A DNA stretch of 64,000 bases from NCBI GenBank assembly GCA_001543015.1, contig LFLC01000025.1, forward strand, positions 124,001 through 188,000, given 5' to 3'. Made by a program: the position numbers and the translations under genes. The DNA is from Nitrosopumilus sp. LS_AOA (GTDB taxonomy: Archaea; Thermoproteota; Nitrososphaeria; Nitrososphaerales; Nitrosopumilaceae). The notes beneath the pieces were generated by a model. It did not search any database, had not been told where the DNA came from, and saw only the letters and a program-made list of their open reading frames with translations. Shown here one piece after another: positions 16,963-26,219 of the stretch. The first letter of the stretch is position 1. Each line of letters starts with the position of its first letter.

Positions 16963-19046
16963 ACGCGGTTATAATGACCGGGTTTTGATTCATAAATAGA
17001 TGCTTCCCTGAGCATTCGTCGGATATAATTTCTGGCCTCATCTTGAGTGAATTTTTCACTTTTTTCAAGTTCTTGGACAAATACTTTTTCTTCCACTGGA
17101 ACTTTGTTATCACCTTCAAGGCCTTTGAGAACATCCATGAATAATTGCATCTTTGAAACCTCACTTCTTGGCTTTCCTTGTAGTACTCCCAAGTCTACTT
17201 TTCCAGTATTCACATCAACTCCTGCATCCTGAAGCATACTCTGAATAAGGAAAATTGCACGATCAGCATCTTCCTCTTCTACTTTGTCTTTCATGAGTAA
17301 TCGTGCTCTGGCAGTAGCTAGTCGTATAATTCCTTCCAATTGTCTGGGGGTAACTGTAATCATATCTTCTGATTCAACATTTCTCATCTGCAAATAGTAA
17401 TCAAGAATCTTTTCTTCAGCTTCCTTTGTTAAATCAGGAACTCCACGTCTTGCATATGACAAATATTTTGTAAGTAAATCTACATCAATTACGGATTTTT
17501 TGTTGGTTCCTTGTGGTGTGTGTAATTGTATAATGTGTCTTGCAATCTTTTCATCTTTTTCTTTAGTTGGAATATCTCGTACAACAAATATCAAATCAAA
17601 TCTTGTCAATAATGGAATTGGCAAGTTTACATTTTCTGTAATATTCTTGAAAGGATCATATTTCCCATACATTGGGTTTGCAGCAGCTAAAATGGAAGTT
17701 CTAGCATTAAGAGTTGCAACAATACCTCCCTTTGCAATACTTACAGATTGTTGTTCCATAACTTCGTGTAATGCACTTCTATCTTCTGGTTTCATTTTAT
17801 CAAATTCATCTATACATACCAATCCTTGATCACCTAGTACTACAGCACCAGCTTCTAACATCATAATTCCTGTCTTGTCTCTAACTATTGCAGCAGTAAG
17901 TCCTGCAGCAGTTGAACCTCTACCTGAAGTATACAAACCTCTTGGTGCAATTCTTGCACAAAACTTTAGCATTTCTGATTTTGCAGTGCCGGGATCACCT
18001 ACAAGAAATATGTTAATGTCTCCTCTAATTTTACTGCCATCACCTAATTTTCTTTGATTAGAGCCAACAGTGAGTAGCAAGATTGCTTCTTTGATTAATG
18101 ATTGTCCCAGAATATGTGGAGCAAATGAATCAATAATTCTCTGATAAACATCAGGGGTCTTACTTAATGCATGGATTCTTTTTTCATCCTCAGGAGAGAC
18201 TTCTTCTCTTGCTACTTTTCTATCACTTTTTGTACCACGTCCACTCAAAAATTCAATATTATTTCCCTCAATTCTTAATCGATATAATCCACTATGACCT
18301 CTCTGAACGCCTGCAATTGATTCTTGTTCCACTCTAACCACACCTGTTAAGATAATTCTATCTCCAGGCCTTGAGTTATCTACTAAATCCTGTCTAACTG
18401 TGACATCAACATAGTGAGGAAGTTGACCTGGAGGTAAATCTTCAGGTAGTTCTTGTAATCGGAGAATCTGAAAATCTATGAATTTACTTGCTTCAGGTTT
18501 TAGCTCAAAGTCTCTGTGTTTACAAGTGGGGTTATCACAAACAGTTGGCATTTTAACATCCATTCCCTTTAGCTGAATGATTTTGGTTGTATGATCATCA
18601 GGACAAACAAAGACTAGTTCTTTTGCAAGAGGTTTAACTTCTGATGCACGAACTACCATTCCTGAAACACTGATAATGTGTCCAATGGTTTCAGCAGTAA
18701 TTTGTCTTAGACTTCGCTCTAATGGAAAATTAATTAACCTTGCACGAACTTCATCTTTTATTTTTTCTGCATAATCAGGGAATCTTGTTTGAAGTGCTTC
18801 TTTGATTGCTCTAGAAAATGCATCAAATAATCTATCAGGATTTTGAGAAAAAATTATTTCAATTTCAGGCTCTAAAACTAAATCATTGTAATCAATAATT
18901 ATGTATTTTGCATTTTTTGGCATCATCTCATCAATTGCTTCCACATACCTGTAGATGCCATTCTTGTCCTTGTATCTAGTTAGAAATTCTTTTACTTTAT
19001 CTGACAATGCAGAATCAGTAAATGTGCTAGTCTGAGTTTTGCTCAT
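16959..19046 (-). CDS. mcm: MCM replicative DNA helicase
   Basis: 695-residue subunit of the hexameric replicative helicase. The N-terminal part includes a zinc site (FVCPDDH near residue 147 and CDNPTCKH near residue 171). The AAA+ core has Walker A GDPGTAKSEM near residue 350, Walker B VCIDEFDKM near residue 410 and the arginine-finger region LLTRFDLIFV near residue 490. A winged-helix domain ends the protein. It overlaps the GINS gene by 20 bases and hel308 by four bases. Confidence 0.96.
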   Translation of the reverse strand: MSKTQTSTFTDSALSDKVKEFLTRYKDKNGIYRYVEAIDEMMPKNAKYIIIDYNDLVLEPEIEIIFSQNPDRLFDAFSRAIKEALQTRFPDYAEKIKDEVRARLINFPLERSLRQITAETIGHIISVSGMVVRASEVKPLAKELVFVCPDDHTTKIIQLKGMDVKMPTVCDNPTCKHRDFELKPEASKFIDFQILRLQELPEDLPPGQLPHYVDVTVRQDLVDNSRPGDRIILTGVVRVEQESIAGVQRGHSGLYRLRIEGNNIEFLSGRGTKSDRKVAREEVSPEDEKRIHALSKTPDVYQRIIDSFAPHILGQSLIKEAILLLTVGSNQRKLGDGSKIRGDINIFLVGDPGTAKSEMLKFCARIAPRGLYTSGRGSTAAGLTAAIVRDKTGIMMLEAGAVVLGDQGLVCIDEFDKMKPEDRSALHEVMEQQSVSIAKGGIVATLNARTSILAAANPMYGKYDPFKNITENVNLPIPLLTRFDLIFVVRDIPTKEKDEKIARHIIQLHTPQGTNKKSVIDVDLLTKYLSYARRGVPDLTKEAEEKILDYYLQMRNVESEDMITVTPRQLEGIIRLATARARLLMKDKVEEEDADRAIFLIQSMLQDAGVDVNTGKVDLGVLQGKPRSEVSKMQLFMDVLKGLEGDNKVPVEEKVFVQELEKSEKFTQDEARNYIRRMLREASIYESKPGHYNRV

Positions 19047-19557
19047 TTAAATCTCCTGTAATTTGTTTCTCAAACTCTTTGCTATTTTCATAAATTGTTT
19101 TATAAAATATATTTTCCTCAACTGTAAGCTTATTGTACAATTCAGTAGTGAGTTTGATTGTGTCTGCAATCTTTACTAATTTTCCTCTTCTTGTTCTAAA
19201 TAATTCAAGCATTATACTTTCAACTTTATCAAAATCATTGCTACTCAATTCTTTCATAGATGTTTTTAGCTTGATGTAAAAATGTGGTTCAAGTGTTGAG
19301 AGTTGGTATTCTCCAACCATTTTCTCTTTAGATAATGCTTGTTTTAGTGCAGTAATCATATCAGGTGAATCAAGTGTTCCCAAGTTATTGTCAGATAGTA
19401 TTTTTCCTACCCATTGAGGCATGTTATTTACCTCACCTTGTTTTCCTTCTGATTTTATGCCTGCAACATTAAATTTGAAATCTTTAGTAACTGAAACTTT
19501 AGTATCCTCTAGTCTATGTCCAATTGAATGTACTTTTTCTATTTTTTCTATTTCCAT
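19027..19557 (-). CDS. GINS complex subunit (Gins23-like domain order)
   Basis: 176 residues. A small beta-rich B domain (residues about 15-58, ending in NNMPQWVGKILSDNN) precedes the helical A domain with ELFRTRRGKLVKIAD near residue 128. B-before-A is the order of Psf2/Psf3-type archaeal Gins23, and the direct link to mcm also matches the gins23-mcm pairing known in other archaea. GINS joins MCM and Cdc45/GAN in the replicative CMG-like helicase. The Gins23 versus Gins51 assignment is by eye. Confidence 0.75.
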   Translation of the reverse strand: MEIEKIEKVHSIGHRLEDTKVSVTKDFKFNVAGIKSEGKQGEVNNMPQWVGKILSDNNLGTLDSPDMITALKQALSKEKMVGEYQLSTLEPHFYIKLKTSMKELSSNDFDKVESIMLELFRTRRGKLVKIADTIKLTTELYNKLTVEENIFYKTIYENSKEFEKQITGDLNEQNSD

Positions 19558-19561
19558 ATGA

Positions 19562-19657
19562 GATCACTTATTGCGATTCAGATCGTATGTATCGGATCGA
19601 TCAATTCTGTTAACAATTTGGTGAGATCATTTGATCCTAATTAACCACAGGCTGATC
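19562..19657. promoter_or_regulatory. GATC-rich divergent control region between gins-mcm and rfcS
   Basis: Seven GATC tetramers occur in 96 bp (starting at 19562, 19581, 19595, 19599, 19625, 19633 and 19654), several extended as GATCG or CGATC. The gap between the two replication transcription units (19558-19750) is otherwise ordinary A/T-rich promoter DNA. I see no origin-recognition-box repeats. The cluster could be operators or a methylation-sensitive region. Confidence 0.45.
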
Positions 19658-19750
19658 GCATGATTAATTGTGCTGATTTTAATTTTAATTTACTGTATGT
19701 TACAATAACCAATTCGGATTTATTAGTGGGAATTGCACCACATTACTCAG

Positions 19751-20701
19751 ATGTCTGCAACAGGTATGTGGGTAGAAAAATATCGACCAACAAAACTCTC
19801 AGAAATTGTCAATCAAACTGAAGTAATTGGCAGTCTTGAGGCATTAATCAAAGATCCAACAGATATGCCTCACTTGATGTTTTCAGGTTCTGCAGGAGTT
19901 GGAAAAACAACTACTGCATTATGTCTTGCACATCAAATTTTGGGTGAGAACTATAGTATGAACAGTGTCTTAGAACTAAACGCATCAGATGAGCGAGGAA
20001 TAGGGATGGTAAGAGAAAAAGTAAAAAAGTTTTCAAAATGGTCAGGATTTGCAGAAATTCCATTTAAAATTATTATTTTAGATGAAGCAGATGAAATGAC
20101 ATCAGATGCTCAAACTGCACTTCGAAGAGTTATTGAAGAAACTGCAAAATTTTGTCGATTCATTTTCATTGCAAATAATATTTCAAAAATTATTGATCCA
20201 ATTCAAAGTAGATGTGCTAAATTCAAGTTTACAACAATTTCTGAAGAAGACATTATTGGTAGACTAGAAGAAATTACAAAAAAAGAAAAAGTAAAGTCTG
20301 ACAAAAAAGGACTAAAGGCAATTTATGATCATTCAGAGGGGGATTTGAGACATGCAATTAATCTAATGCAGGCAACTGCAAGTCTTGGTGGAATAACTGA
20401 AGATAACGTAAAGTCATCAGCTGGTCTAACTAAAACCAGTGATGTAGATGATGTTTTAAAAATTGCATTATCGGGAAAGGTTCCTGAAGCAAGAGAGAAA
20501 ATGATTGAATTAATCAAAGTGTATGGAATGTCTGAATCTGACTTTTTGAAATATCTAAATGCCGCAGTGTTCAAATCAAAACAGCCCCACCTATCAGAAA
20601 TTTTACAAGTTATTGCAAAGTATGATTATAGAATTCTTGTTGGAGCCAATTCTGAGATCCAACTATCTGCAATGCTTGCAGAACTTAGTAATCTAAAATA
20701 G
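19751..20701 (+). CDS. rfcS: replication factor C small subunit
   Basis: Clamp-loader AAA+ subunit of about 316 residues that opens the PCNA ring on primed DNA. MWVEKYRPTKLSEIV at the start, Walker A GSAGVGKTTTA near residue 48, ILDEADEMT near residue 106 and the SRC arginine-finger motif QSRCAKFKF near residue 152 are clear. ATG at 19751 is preferred: a TTG 18 bases upstream would add six residues not typical of the family, and a TATTAG-type box lies about 28 bp before it. Divergent from gins-mcm. Confidence 0.94.
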   Translation: MSATGMWVEKYRPTKLSEIVNQTEVIGSLEALIKDPTDMPHLMFSGSAGVGKTTTALCLAHQILGENYSMNSVLELNASDERGIGMVREKVKKFSKWSGFAEIPFKIIILDEADEMTSDAQTALRRVIEETAKFCRFIFIANNISKIIDPIQSRCAKFKFTTISEEDIIGRLEEITKKEKVKSDKKGLKAIYDHSEGDLRHAINLMQATASLGGITEDNVKSSAGLTKTSDVDDVLKIALSGKVPEAREKMIELIKVYGMSESDFLKYLNAAVFKSKQPHLSEILQVIAKYDYRILVGANSEIQLSAMLAELSNLK

Positions 20702-20708
20702 ATAAAAA

Positions 20709-20792
20709 CGCAGAGAGGGGGATTTGAACCCCCGTGTCCTTGCGAACACAGGCTTTCAAGGCCCGCGCCCTACCGGGCTAGGCGACCTCTGC
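20709..20792 (-). tRNA. tRNA-Ser (TGA)
   Basis: Minus strand: the acceptor GCAGAGG pairs with TCTCTGC. The anticodon arm is CGGGC-CTTGAAA-GCCTG with anticodon TGA. A long variable arm (TGTTCGCAAGGACA) is typical of serine tRNAs. The discriminator is G and CCA is not encoded. Confidence 0.94.
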
Positions 20793-20877
20793 AAAAATTG
20801 TTGTAAAACAGTGATTAAAATTTGTTGAGGAAGAGAAAAATGTGTACATAAAAAATAAGAAAAAAGAAAAAATTTCT

Positions 20878-21426
20878 TTAATGACCTGAATGTGGTCCGC
20901 CACCGCTAGATGGCATTTTTACATAAGTACCGTCTGCTTTTTCGTGCCATTCCAAATTAGATGCTTCAATTAAAATTGCTCCTTCAGGACATGCTTCTTG
21001 ACATGCCATACAAATTGTACAATCGTGTTCTCTGATTGGTTGTGATTTGTCAGAATAATCTAATCTTTCGTTATCTTCTGTAAGTCCAGTACCTTCAAAA
21101 GTTTCACCCTTGCAATCTATTGCAGGAATATCTTTTTCAGTTCTGTACCATTGGAATGTTTGAACAGGGCACACACCAAAGCATGAACCTTGTGCCGTAC
21201 ATGCATCCCAATCGACTGCAACAGTTGTTCCATGAATACCCAAAGGAACTATTTCTTCCCCATGTTCTTCATAAGCTGCCTTTACTTCATCGTTTGAGAA
21301 TGCTGCACCATCAGAACGTCCATCGCCCCAGATAAAGTGTTTATTTTCTCCATCTGAATGGCTTGTTTTTCCTGTTGGCTTTACATCATTGATGCAAAAG
21401 TCTTCCGGTATAACTAGATCTACCAT
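20878..21426 (-). CDS. dicluster ferredoxin, paralogue 1 (Sulfolobus zinc-ferredoxin type)
   Basis: 182 residues. The N-terminal ~60-residue extension carries His (KHFIWG near residue 28 and LGIHGTTVAVDWD near residue 60), followed by cluster site 1 CTAQGSCFGVCP and cluster site 2 CTICMACQEACP. The layout matches archaeal zinc-containing ferredoxins, which carry electrons for 2-oxoacid and other oxidoreductases. Site 1 has Gln where a four-Cys cluster would have its second Cys, so a [3Fe-4S] cluster is likely there. A Gly/His tail follows. Its promoter box is identical to that of paralogue 2. Confidence 0.88.
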   Translation of the reverse strand: MVDLVIPEDFCINDVKPTGKTSHSDGENKHFIWGDGRSDGAAFSNDEVKAAYEEHGEEIVPLGIHGTTVAVDWDACTAQGSCFGVCPVQTFQWYRTEKDIPAIDCKGETFEGTGLTEDNERLDYSDKSQPIREHDCTICMACQEACPEGAILIEASNLEWHEKADGTYVKMPSSGGGPHSGH

Positions 21427-21444
21427 ACTAGAATTAACTTAGAA

Positions 21445-21459
21445 TATTATTTAAAGCTA
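21445..21459 (-). promoter_or_regulatory. core promoter of ferredoxin 1
   Basis: TATTATTTAAAGCTA on the plus strand, i.e. a BRE/TATA-like TAGCTTTAAATAATA on the coding strand, is centred about 26 bp before the ATG at 21426 and predicts a leaderless mRNA. The same 15 bases precede ferredoxin 2. Confidence 0.65.
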
Positions 21460-21521
21460 GATAAAATTAGTTGTAACTAAATTTAATTTCTATCATAATT
21501 TTGAATTTGTGGTTCAAGAAT

Positions 21522-22046
<525 letters not shown>

Positions 22047-22050
22047 TCAT

Positions 22051-22065
22051 TATTATTTAAAGCTA
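22051..22065 (-). promoter_or_regulatory. core promoter of ferredoxin 2
   Basis: The same 15-mer as at 21445 (TATTATTTAAAGCTA), again about 26 bp before the start codon at 22031. The surrounding sequence differs, so the identity is local to the core promoter. Confidence 0.65.
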
Positions 22066-22142
22066 CAGTAGTACAAACTAGAGACTTTTAGTCACAAGTT
22101 GATCCCTTACGTTCATAATGTTCTACGATCAGTTATCTGGAT

Positions 22143-22808
22143 ATGGATATTGTAAAGTATGATGTGTATCGGGGACCCAATCTTGGAGTCTACATGAGTG
22201 TCAATGATAGTATTGGACTAGTACCATTAGGATTTGCACAAACCAAAGCAGACAAACTTGAAAAATATCTTGATATTGAGATTTATTTTACAGCAGTAGC
22301 TAACACCAGACTAATTGGTGCATTATCTGTAATGAATAACAAAGGAGTTCTATTACCAACTACTGCATATCAAAACGAATATGATTTTCTTAAAGATGAA
22401 ACTGATTTAGAAGTTGGAGTACTTGATACAAAATATAATGCATTAGGTAATGTGATTTGTGCAAATGACAAAGGAGCAGTTGTATCTCCATGGTTATCAA
22501 AAGAAGAATGTAAAACAGTTTCTGATGTGTTGGGAGTTGAAACAATTCAGAAAAGAATTGCAGGATTCAACCAAATTGGTTCTGTAATGGTTGCAAATGA
22601 TTCAGGTGCTGCCATCCATCCAGATACAGATGAGAAAGATATTGAACTATTTTCAGATGTTCTAGGCGTAAATATTGAACCTAGTTCAATTAATAATGGA
22701 GTGCCATATGTTGCATCAGGAGTTTTAGCTAATAACCACTGTATTGTTGTTGGTTCACTAACTACTGGTCCTGAAATTATGAATTTGACTAGTGCTTTTC
22801 TAAATTAA
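22143..22808 (+). CDS. eif6: translation initiation factor aIF6
   Basis: A 221-residue five-fold pentein protein that binds the large ribosomal subunit and keeps the subunits apart. The repeated pattern ANDxGxVVSPWLS / ANDSGAAIHPDTDE / ANNHCIVVGSL marks successive pentein repeats, and the N-terminus GPNLGVYMSVND is typical. The length is normal. Its last 20 bases overlap the convergent hisS gene. Confidence 0.94.
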   Translation: MDIVKYDVYRGPNLGVYMSVNDSIGLVPLGFAQTKADKLEKYLDIEIYFTAVANTRLIGALSVMNNKGVLLPTTAYQNEYDFLKDETDLEVGVLDTKYNALGNVICANDKGAVVSPWLSKEECKTVSDVLGVETIQKRIAGFNQIGSVMVANDSGAAIHPDTDEKDIELFSDVLGVNIEPSSINNGVPYVASGVLANNHCIVVGSLTTGPEIMNLTSAFLN

Positions 22809-24069
22809 GAATAGTTTTTGGGTCTTCAGTTAATTTTTCTAGAGATATAGTTCCTTCAGTTCCTGTAACCATATCTTTGAGAACTACATTTCCTTGTTCT
22901 AGTTCTTGTGGTCCAACTATAATTGTTAGTCTTGAATTACTTGCAATATCCATCTGCTTTTTTAGATTGCGTCCTGCTAAATCAATGTCTGTAGGAATTT
23001 TATTTAATCGTAGTAGTGATGTAATAGAGTGTGCAACTTTTTTCATCTCATCATTAACGTAGAGTACTGCAATTCTATTTTGTGAAATATCAGGAATTAT
23101 TTTTTGTTCTTGCATTGTTAGTATAATTCTCTCAACACCACCAGCTACTCCTGTTGCCCCCAAGTCATCTCGCTTGAATGCTTTAGTTAGTGTATCGTAT
23201 CGTCCGCCACCAGCAAGTGCTCCCAGAGTTGAATTTTTATCAAATACCTCAAAGACTGTTCCAGAGTAATAATCTAATCCTCGTACGATACCGAAATTAA
23301 TTCTAACATTTGATACTCCTCTATTCTCTAGTGAATCAAATAATTCTTTTAGTTCATCCCAGGATTCTAGCTGTGTTGTATCAAAGGAATTTTCAATCTC
23401 TTTGATGGTTCCTTTTATTTGAGAAAATTCTAAAATTTTTTCTAGCTTGCTTACATCGTATCTATCTTTGAATTCATCTATAATTTTTTCTTTGGATTTT
23501 TTCTGAATTTTATCTACTGCTCGTAAAATATCTGCTACTAGCTGAGGTTCTTTTGAATCAAATATTTTGTTGATATAAGACTCTACAAGATTTCTGTGGT
23601 TAATGTCAATTGTAATATTTTTGAGTAGTAGAGAATCAAAGAGTCGTGATGTTAGTTCTATAATTTCTGCTTCAGATTCTAAATTTGCTTTACCATAAAT
23701 TTCAATATCCCACTGGTGAAAGTATCGGTATCTCCCTTTTTGTGGCTCGTCATACCTAAACACTCCACCAAATGCTGAGAGTTTGGCTGGTAATTTCATT
23801 GATTTTTGAGCAGCAACATATCTCGTCAATCCCATTGTAAAGTCAAATCTCAGTGCTACTTCTCTATCTCCCTTATCTTTGAAATAGTAAATCTCATCTC
23901 TAATTGCGGGTCCTGACTTTGTCTCTAGAGTTGATAATAGTTCGATTGGTGATGTATCCATAAATGAAAACCCATACAGAGTTGAGAGTTGTTTGAAATG
24001 ATACCTGATATGCTCAATGTTTGCATTTTCTGATTCCTCAAAATCTTTCATACCTCGTGGTAACTCCAT
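22789..24069 (-). CDS. hisS: histidyl-tRNA synthetase
   Basis: A class II synthetase of about 426 residues. The start LPRGMKDFEESE is typical, so ATG at 24069 is preferred over the first in-frame ATG 90 bases upstream, which would add an unusual tail. Motif 2 is RYRYFHQWDIEIYG near residue 110, the histidine motif GRGLDYYSGTVFEVF appears as VRGLDYYSGTVFE near residue 265, and motif 3 is GVAGGVERI near residue 308. The C-terminal anticodon-binding domain (RLTIIVGPQEL) is present. Confidence 0.94.
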   Translation of the reverse strand: MELPRGMKDFEESENANIEHIRYHFKQLSTLYGFSFMDTSPIELLSTLETKSGPAIRDEIYYFKDKGDREVALRFDFTMGLTRYVAAQKSMKLPAKLSAFGGVFRYDEPQKGRYRYFHQWDIEIYGKANLESEAEIIELTSRLFDSLLLKNITIDINHRNLVESYINKIFDSKEPQLVADILRAVDKIQKKSKEKIIDEFKDRYDVSKLEKILEFSQIKGTIKEIENSFDTTQLESWDELKELFDSLENRGVSNVRINFGIVRGLDYYSGTVFEVFDKNSTLGALAGGGRYDTLTKAFKRDDLGATGVAGGVERIILTMQEQKIIPDISQNRIAVLYVNDEMKKVAHSITSLLRLNKIPTDIDLAGRNLKKQMDIASNSRLTIIVGPQELEQGNVVLKDMVTGTEGTISLEKLTEDPKTILNLEKH

Positions 24070-24148
24070 GAGTATTGTCTCAAATAGTTGGGATTTAGAT
24101 ATTTCTGTATGGGTTAATCTTAAGTAAATTTTGTAATTATTGATAGTA

Positions 24149-24535
24149 ATGGTTCTCAAAGCAAAAATGATTGATCATGTGAACATGAAAGTCAAAAATT
24201 TGGATGAGAGTGTAGAATTTTATAAGAATCTTTTTGGGTTTGTCATAAAGCAAGAAGAGAATCAAAACAAGATTGATGCTCCATCAAAGATTATTGGAAA
24301 TGACTCAATCAAATTGTGTCTGTATGAAGTACCTGACATGACACCAGAAGGTGGAATTGCTCACTTTGGATTTAATGTAGAGAACTTTGATGAGGTTATT
24401 TCAAAATGTGAGGAGCTTGGAGTTAAGATTCTATATGATGGAGTGATTAATTGGGAGAAATCAAAATCGGTGTATATCGTTGACCCAAGTGGATATGAAT
24501 TGGAGCTTGGCGAGGTTTCTGGTGGCGGATTATAA
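24149..24535 (+). CDS. VOC/glyoxalase-fold protein
   Basis: 128 residues with paired beta-alpha-beta-beta-beta units of the vicinal-oxygen-chelate fold. MIDHVNMKVKNLDESVEFYKNLFG is written in the classic pattern, and metal-binding residues are visible as His (DHV), GIAHFGF and ELELGE. Length and motifs fit methylmalonyl-CoA epimerase or glyoxalase relatives; in this clade an epimerase would serve the 3-hydroxypropionate/4-hydroxybutyrate cycle, but the function is not established here. TAAATTTT about 26 bp upstream supports ATG at 24149. Confidence 0.75.
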   Translation: MVLKAKMIDHVNMKVKNLDESVEFYKNLFGFVIKQEENQNKIDAPSKIIGNDSIKLCLYEVPDMTPEGGIAHFGFNVENFDEVISKCEELGVKILYDGVINWEKSKSVYIVDPSGYELELGEVSGGGL

Positions 24536-24548
24536 ATAAGTGATACCA

Positions 24549-24737
24549 ATGGGATTAAGAATTAGCTGTGAATGTACAGAGTGTACTTGTAAAGTAGAGT
24601 TTCCAATTATTCATTCAGATGAGTTGCTGAATTTGTTGCAGCATGGACGATTAAATGAAAAGCAATCAGAATTGTTGAGGAGTAGAATAGATAGTAGAGT
24701 GTGTAAGGAATGTTTTGCAGGAAAGCATTACAAATGA
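24549..24737 (+). CDS. small Cys-rich (zinc-ribbon-like) protein
   Basis: 62 residues. The N-terminal CECTECTC cluster and a C-terminal CKECFAGKHY form a likely zinc-binding pair around a short helical segment (SDELLNLLQHGRLNEKQ). It follows the VOC gene by 13 bases and may be co-transcribed. ATG at 24549 is preferred over the GTG nine bases before. The function is not recognised. Confidence 0.65.
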   Translation: MGLRISCECTECTCKVEFPIIHSDELLNLLQHGRLNEKQSELLRSRIDSRVCKECFAGKHYK

Positions 24738-24911
24738 AATTTTGTGCGTAATAACTATGCCATTTTTTGAATCATCATATTTGACTAGTACTGATGATTT
24801 AGCAGTTTGAGATAACTATGATTGTATGATTAGTTGTTTAATTGAAAGAGACATCAGTGCCAACTTCCATCCGATTTGTGATTATCCGTGAGCGAGATTT
24901 AGTAAATTAGT

Positions 24912-24934
24912 TTAACACTCCATTGAGATGTTAA
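24912..24934. terminator. hairpin between convergent genes
   Basis: TTAACA-CTC-CATT-GAG-A-TGTTAA folds into a nine-pair stem with one bulged A, followed by AATTTTAGTTT. It sits between the ends of the Cys-rich gene and the histidine kinase gene, where it could end or stabilise both transcripts. Otherwise I see nothing in the 240-bp gap. Confidence 0.4.
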
Positions 24935-24978
24935 AATTTTAGTTTGATACTTAATTTGTTAAAATCAGAATCAATAGT

Positions 24979-25914
24979 TCAACTAGGTATACGGATGGAA
25001 AATATTGCCCCTTTTTCAGGTCCATTACATGCAGAGATAATGCCATCATGACTTTCTACTATACTCTTACAACTTGATAATCCTAAACCTGTTCCCGTTT
25101 GTCTTGTTGTGACTAGTGGATCAAAAATTTTACTCAACATTTTTGGTTCAATTCCGTTCCCGTTATCTTCAATTTTTATGGTTGTCCAGTTTATATCTAA
25201 ATCAAATGAGATACTTATAATTCCCATATTTTTAAGATCTTGTACTGCATTAGATATAATATTTACAAAAACAATTAACATTTTATTCCTGTCACATAAT
25301 ATTTTACAATCATTTTGTGGGAGTTTCACTTTAATGTTTGATTGGATATTTATTTTTTTAATACTATCTTCTAAAATAGAATTTAATGAATGATATTTCT
25401 TTTTTATAACTGGTGTTTTAACAAAATCTAAAACATCATCAATCTGATGTGTAATTCTAAATATTGCAGACTCAATTTTATCAAATTGTTTTTGTTCTTT
25501 CTCATCTATTTTATGCAACATTTTGATATTTTCCAAAGTCATTTGAATGATTGACAGAGGATTTCTCATATCATGTGCAACTCTTGCAGCTAATTTTCCA
25601 ACTATAGCTAATTTTTCCATATTGACTTTCTTTTTAGTTTCTATTCTTGTTACTGTCATAATACCAAAAATCAGAGCAATAACAGAAATGGTGTTAATTA
25701 TCATAAAAATATTAACATTGGAAATGAAAGGTGCTTTCTTAAAGTCAAATTTTTCAATCTGGGAAAAATTTTTAGCAGGAATTTGATTTATTGTCTGTTG
25801 AACATAAGTGTCAATGTGATTTGGCTTGTCTTCTAAAACTAAAAATTGTGTGGCAAATATTATAACTGAGATTTGTATTGTTGCCAATAATCCTATTTTT
25901 ATGATGGTTTTCAC
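24979..25914 (-). CDS. membrane sensor histidine kinase (orphan)
   Basis: 311 residues. TM1 (about residues 5-25) and TM2 (about 65-85) flank a short extracytoplasmic loop. Then come HisKA AARVAHDMRNPLSIIQ with the phospho-accepting His near residue 115, an N-box ISNAVQD, G1 EDNGNGIEP and G2 GTGLGLSSCKSI. No response regulator is adjacent. The kinase core is a close paralogue of the PAS kinase at 44905-45981. The start is GTG at 25914. A perfect 18-bp palindrome lies 58-75 bp upstream. Confidence 0.88.
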   Translation of the reverse strand: MKTIIKIGLLATIQISVIIFATQFLVLEDKPNHIDTYVQQTINQIPAKNFSQIEKFDFKKAPFISNVNIFMIINTISVIALIFGIMTVTRIETKKKVNMEKLAIVGKLAARVAHDMRNPLSIIQMTLENIKMLHKIDEKEQKQFDKIESAIFRITHQIDDVLDFVKTPVIKKKYHSLNSILEDSIKKINIQSNIKVKLPQNDCKILCDRNKMLIVFVNIISNAVQDLKNMGIISISFDLDINWTTIKIEDNGNGIEPKMLSKIFDPLVTTRQTGTGLGLSSCKSIVESHDGIISACNGPEKGAIFSIRIPS

Positions 25915-26219
25915 GCATTTCTAAAACAGTTAATTCCTATAATCTCATATGTGATTGCTTTGGACACACACATTTCCAATATTGGAAATAACATATTTAA
26001 TTATTTCAAATTACCAGAAATTGTAGCATCATGCGTTACCTGTATATTTATTATAATCACATAATATGATAATAATGATTTTTGTGTATGAAACTTGTTG
26101 TGATCTGATATCATAATATTACGTGTAGAGAATCTCAAAAACAGGTGGCAAAAATTATCAAAATAAGAATAGTTGCAATCAAAACTAATTTTTAAAGAGA
26201 TTTCTCACCAAAATAATGA
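25915..26219. other. divergent intergenic region, palindrome only
   Basis: A 305-bp A/T-rich gap between the divergent kinase and aldo/keto reductase genes. It contains the palindrome listed separately and A/T-rich promoter DNA. I found no convincing small ORF or folded RNA. Confidence 0.5.
25972..25989. promoter_or_regulatory. perfect 18-bp palindrome upstream of the histidine kinase
   Basis: ATTTCCAATATTGGAAAT is self-complementary over all 18 bases. It lies 58-75 bp upstream of the GTG start of the kinase gene, above its probable TATA box (TTATAGGAAT on the coding strand, about 25935-25944). That position suits an activator or a regulator of the divergent pair. Confidence 0.5.

Noticed and set aside
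19558-19750. Replication origin in the gins-mcm/rfcS gap
   Set aside because: Replication genes and GATC clustering invite the idea, but no Orc1/Cdc6 gene or origin recognition box repeats are visible.
24758-24811. 17-codon plus-strand ORF (MPFFESS...) in the gap before the kinase
   Set aside because: Too short, with no promoter spacing and no notable composition.
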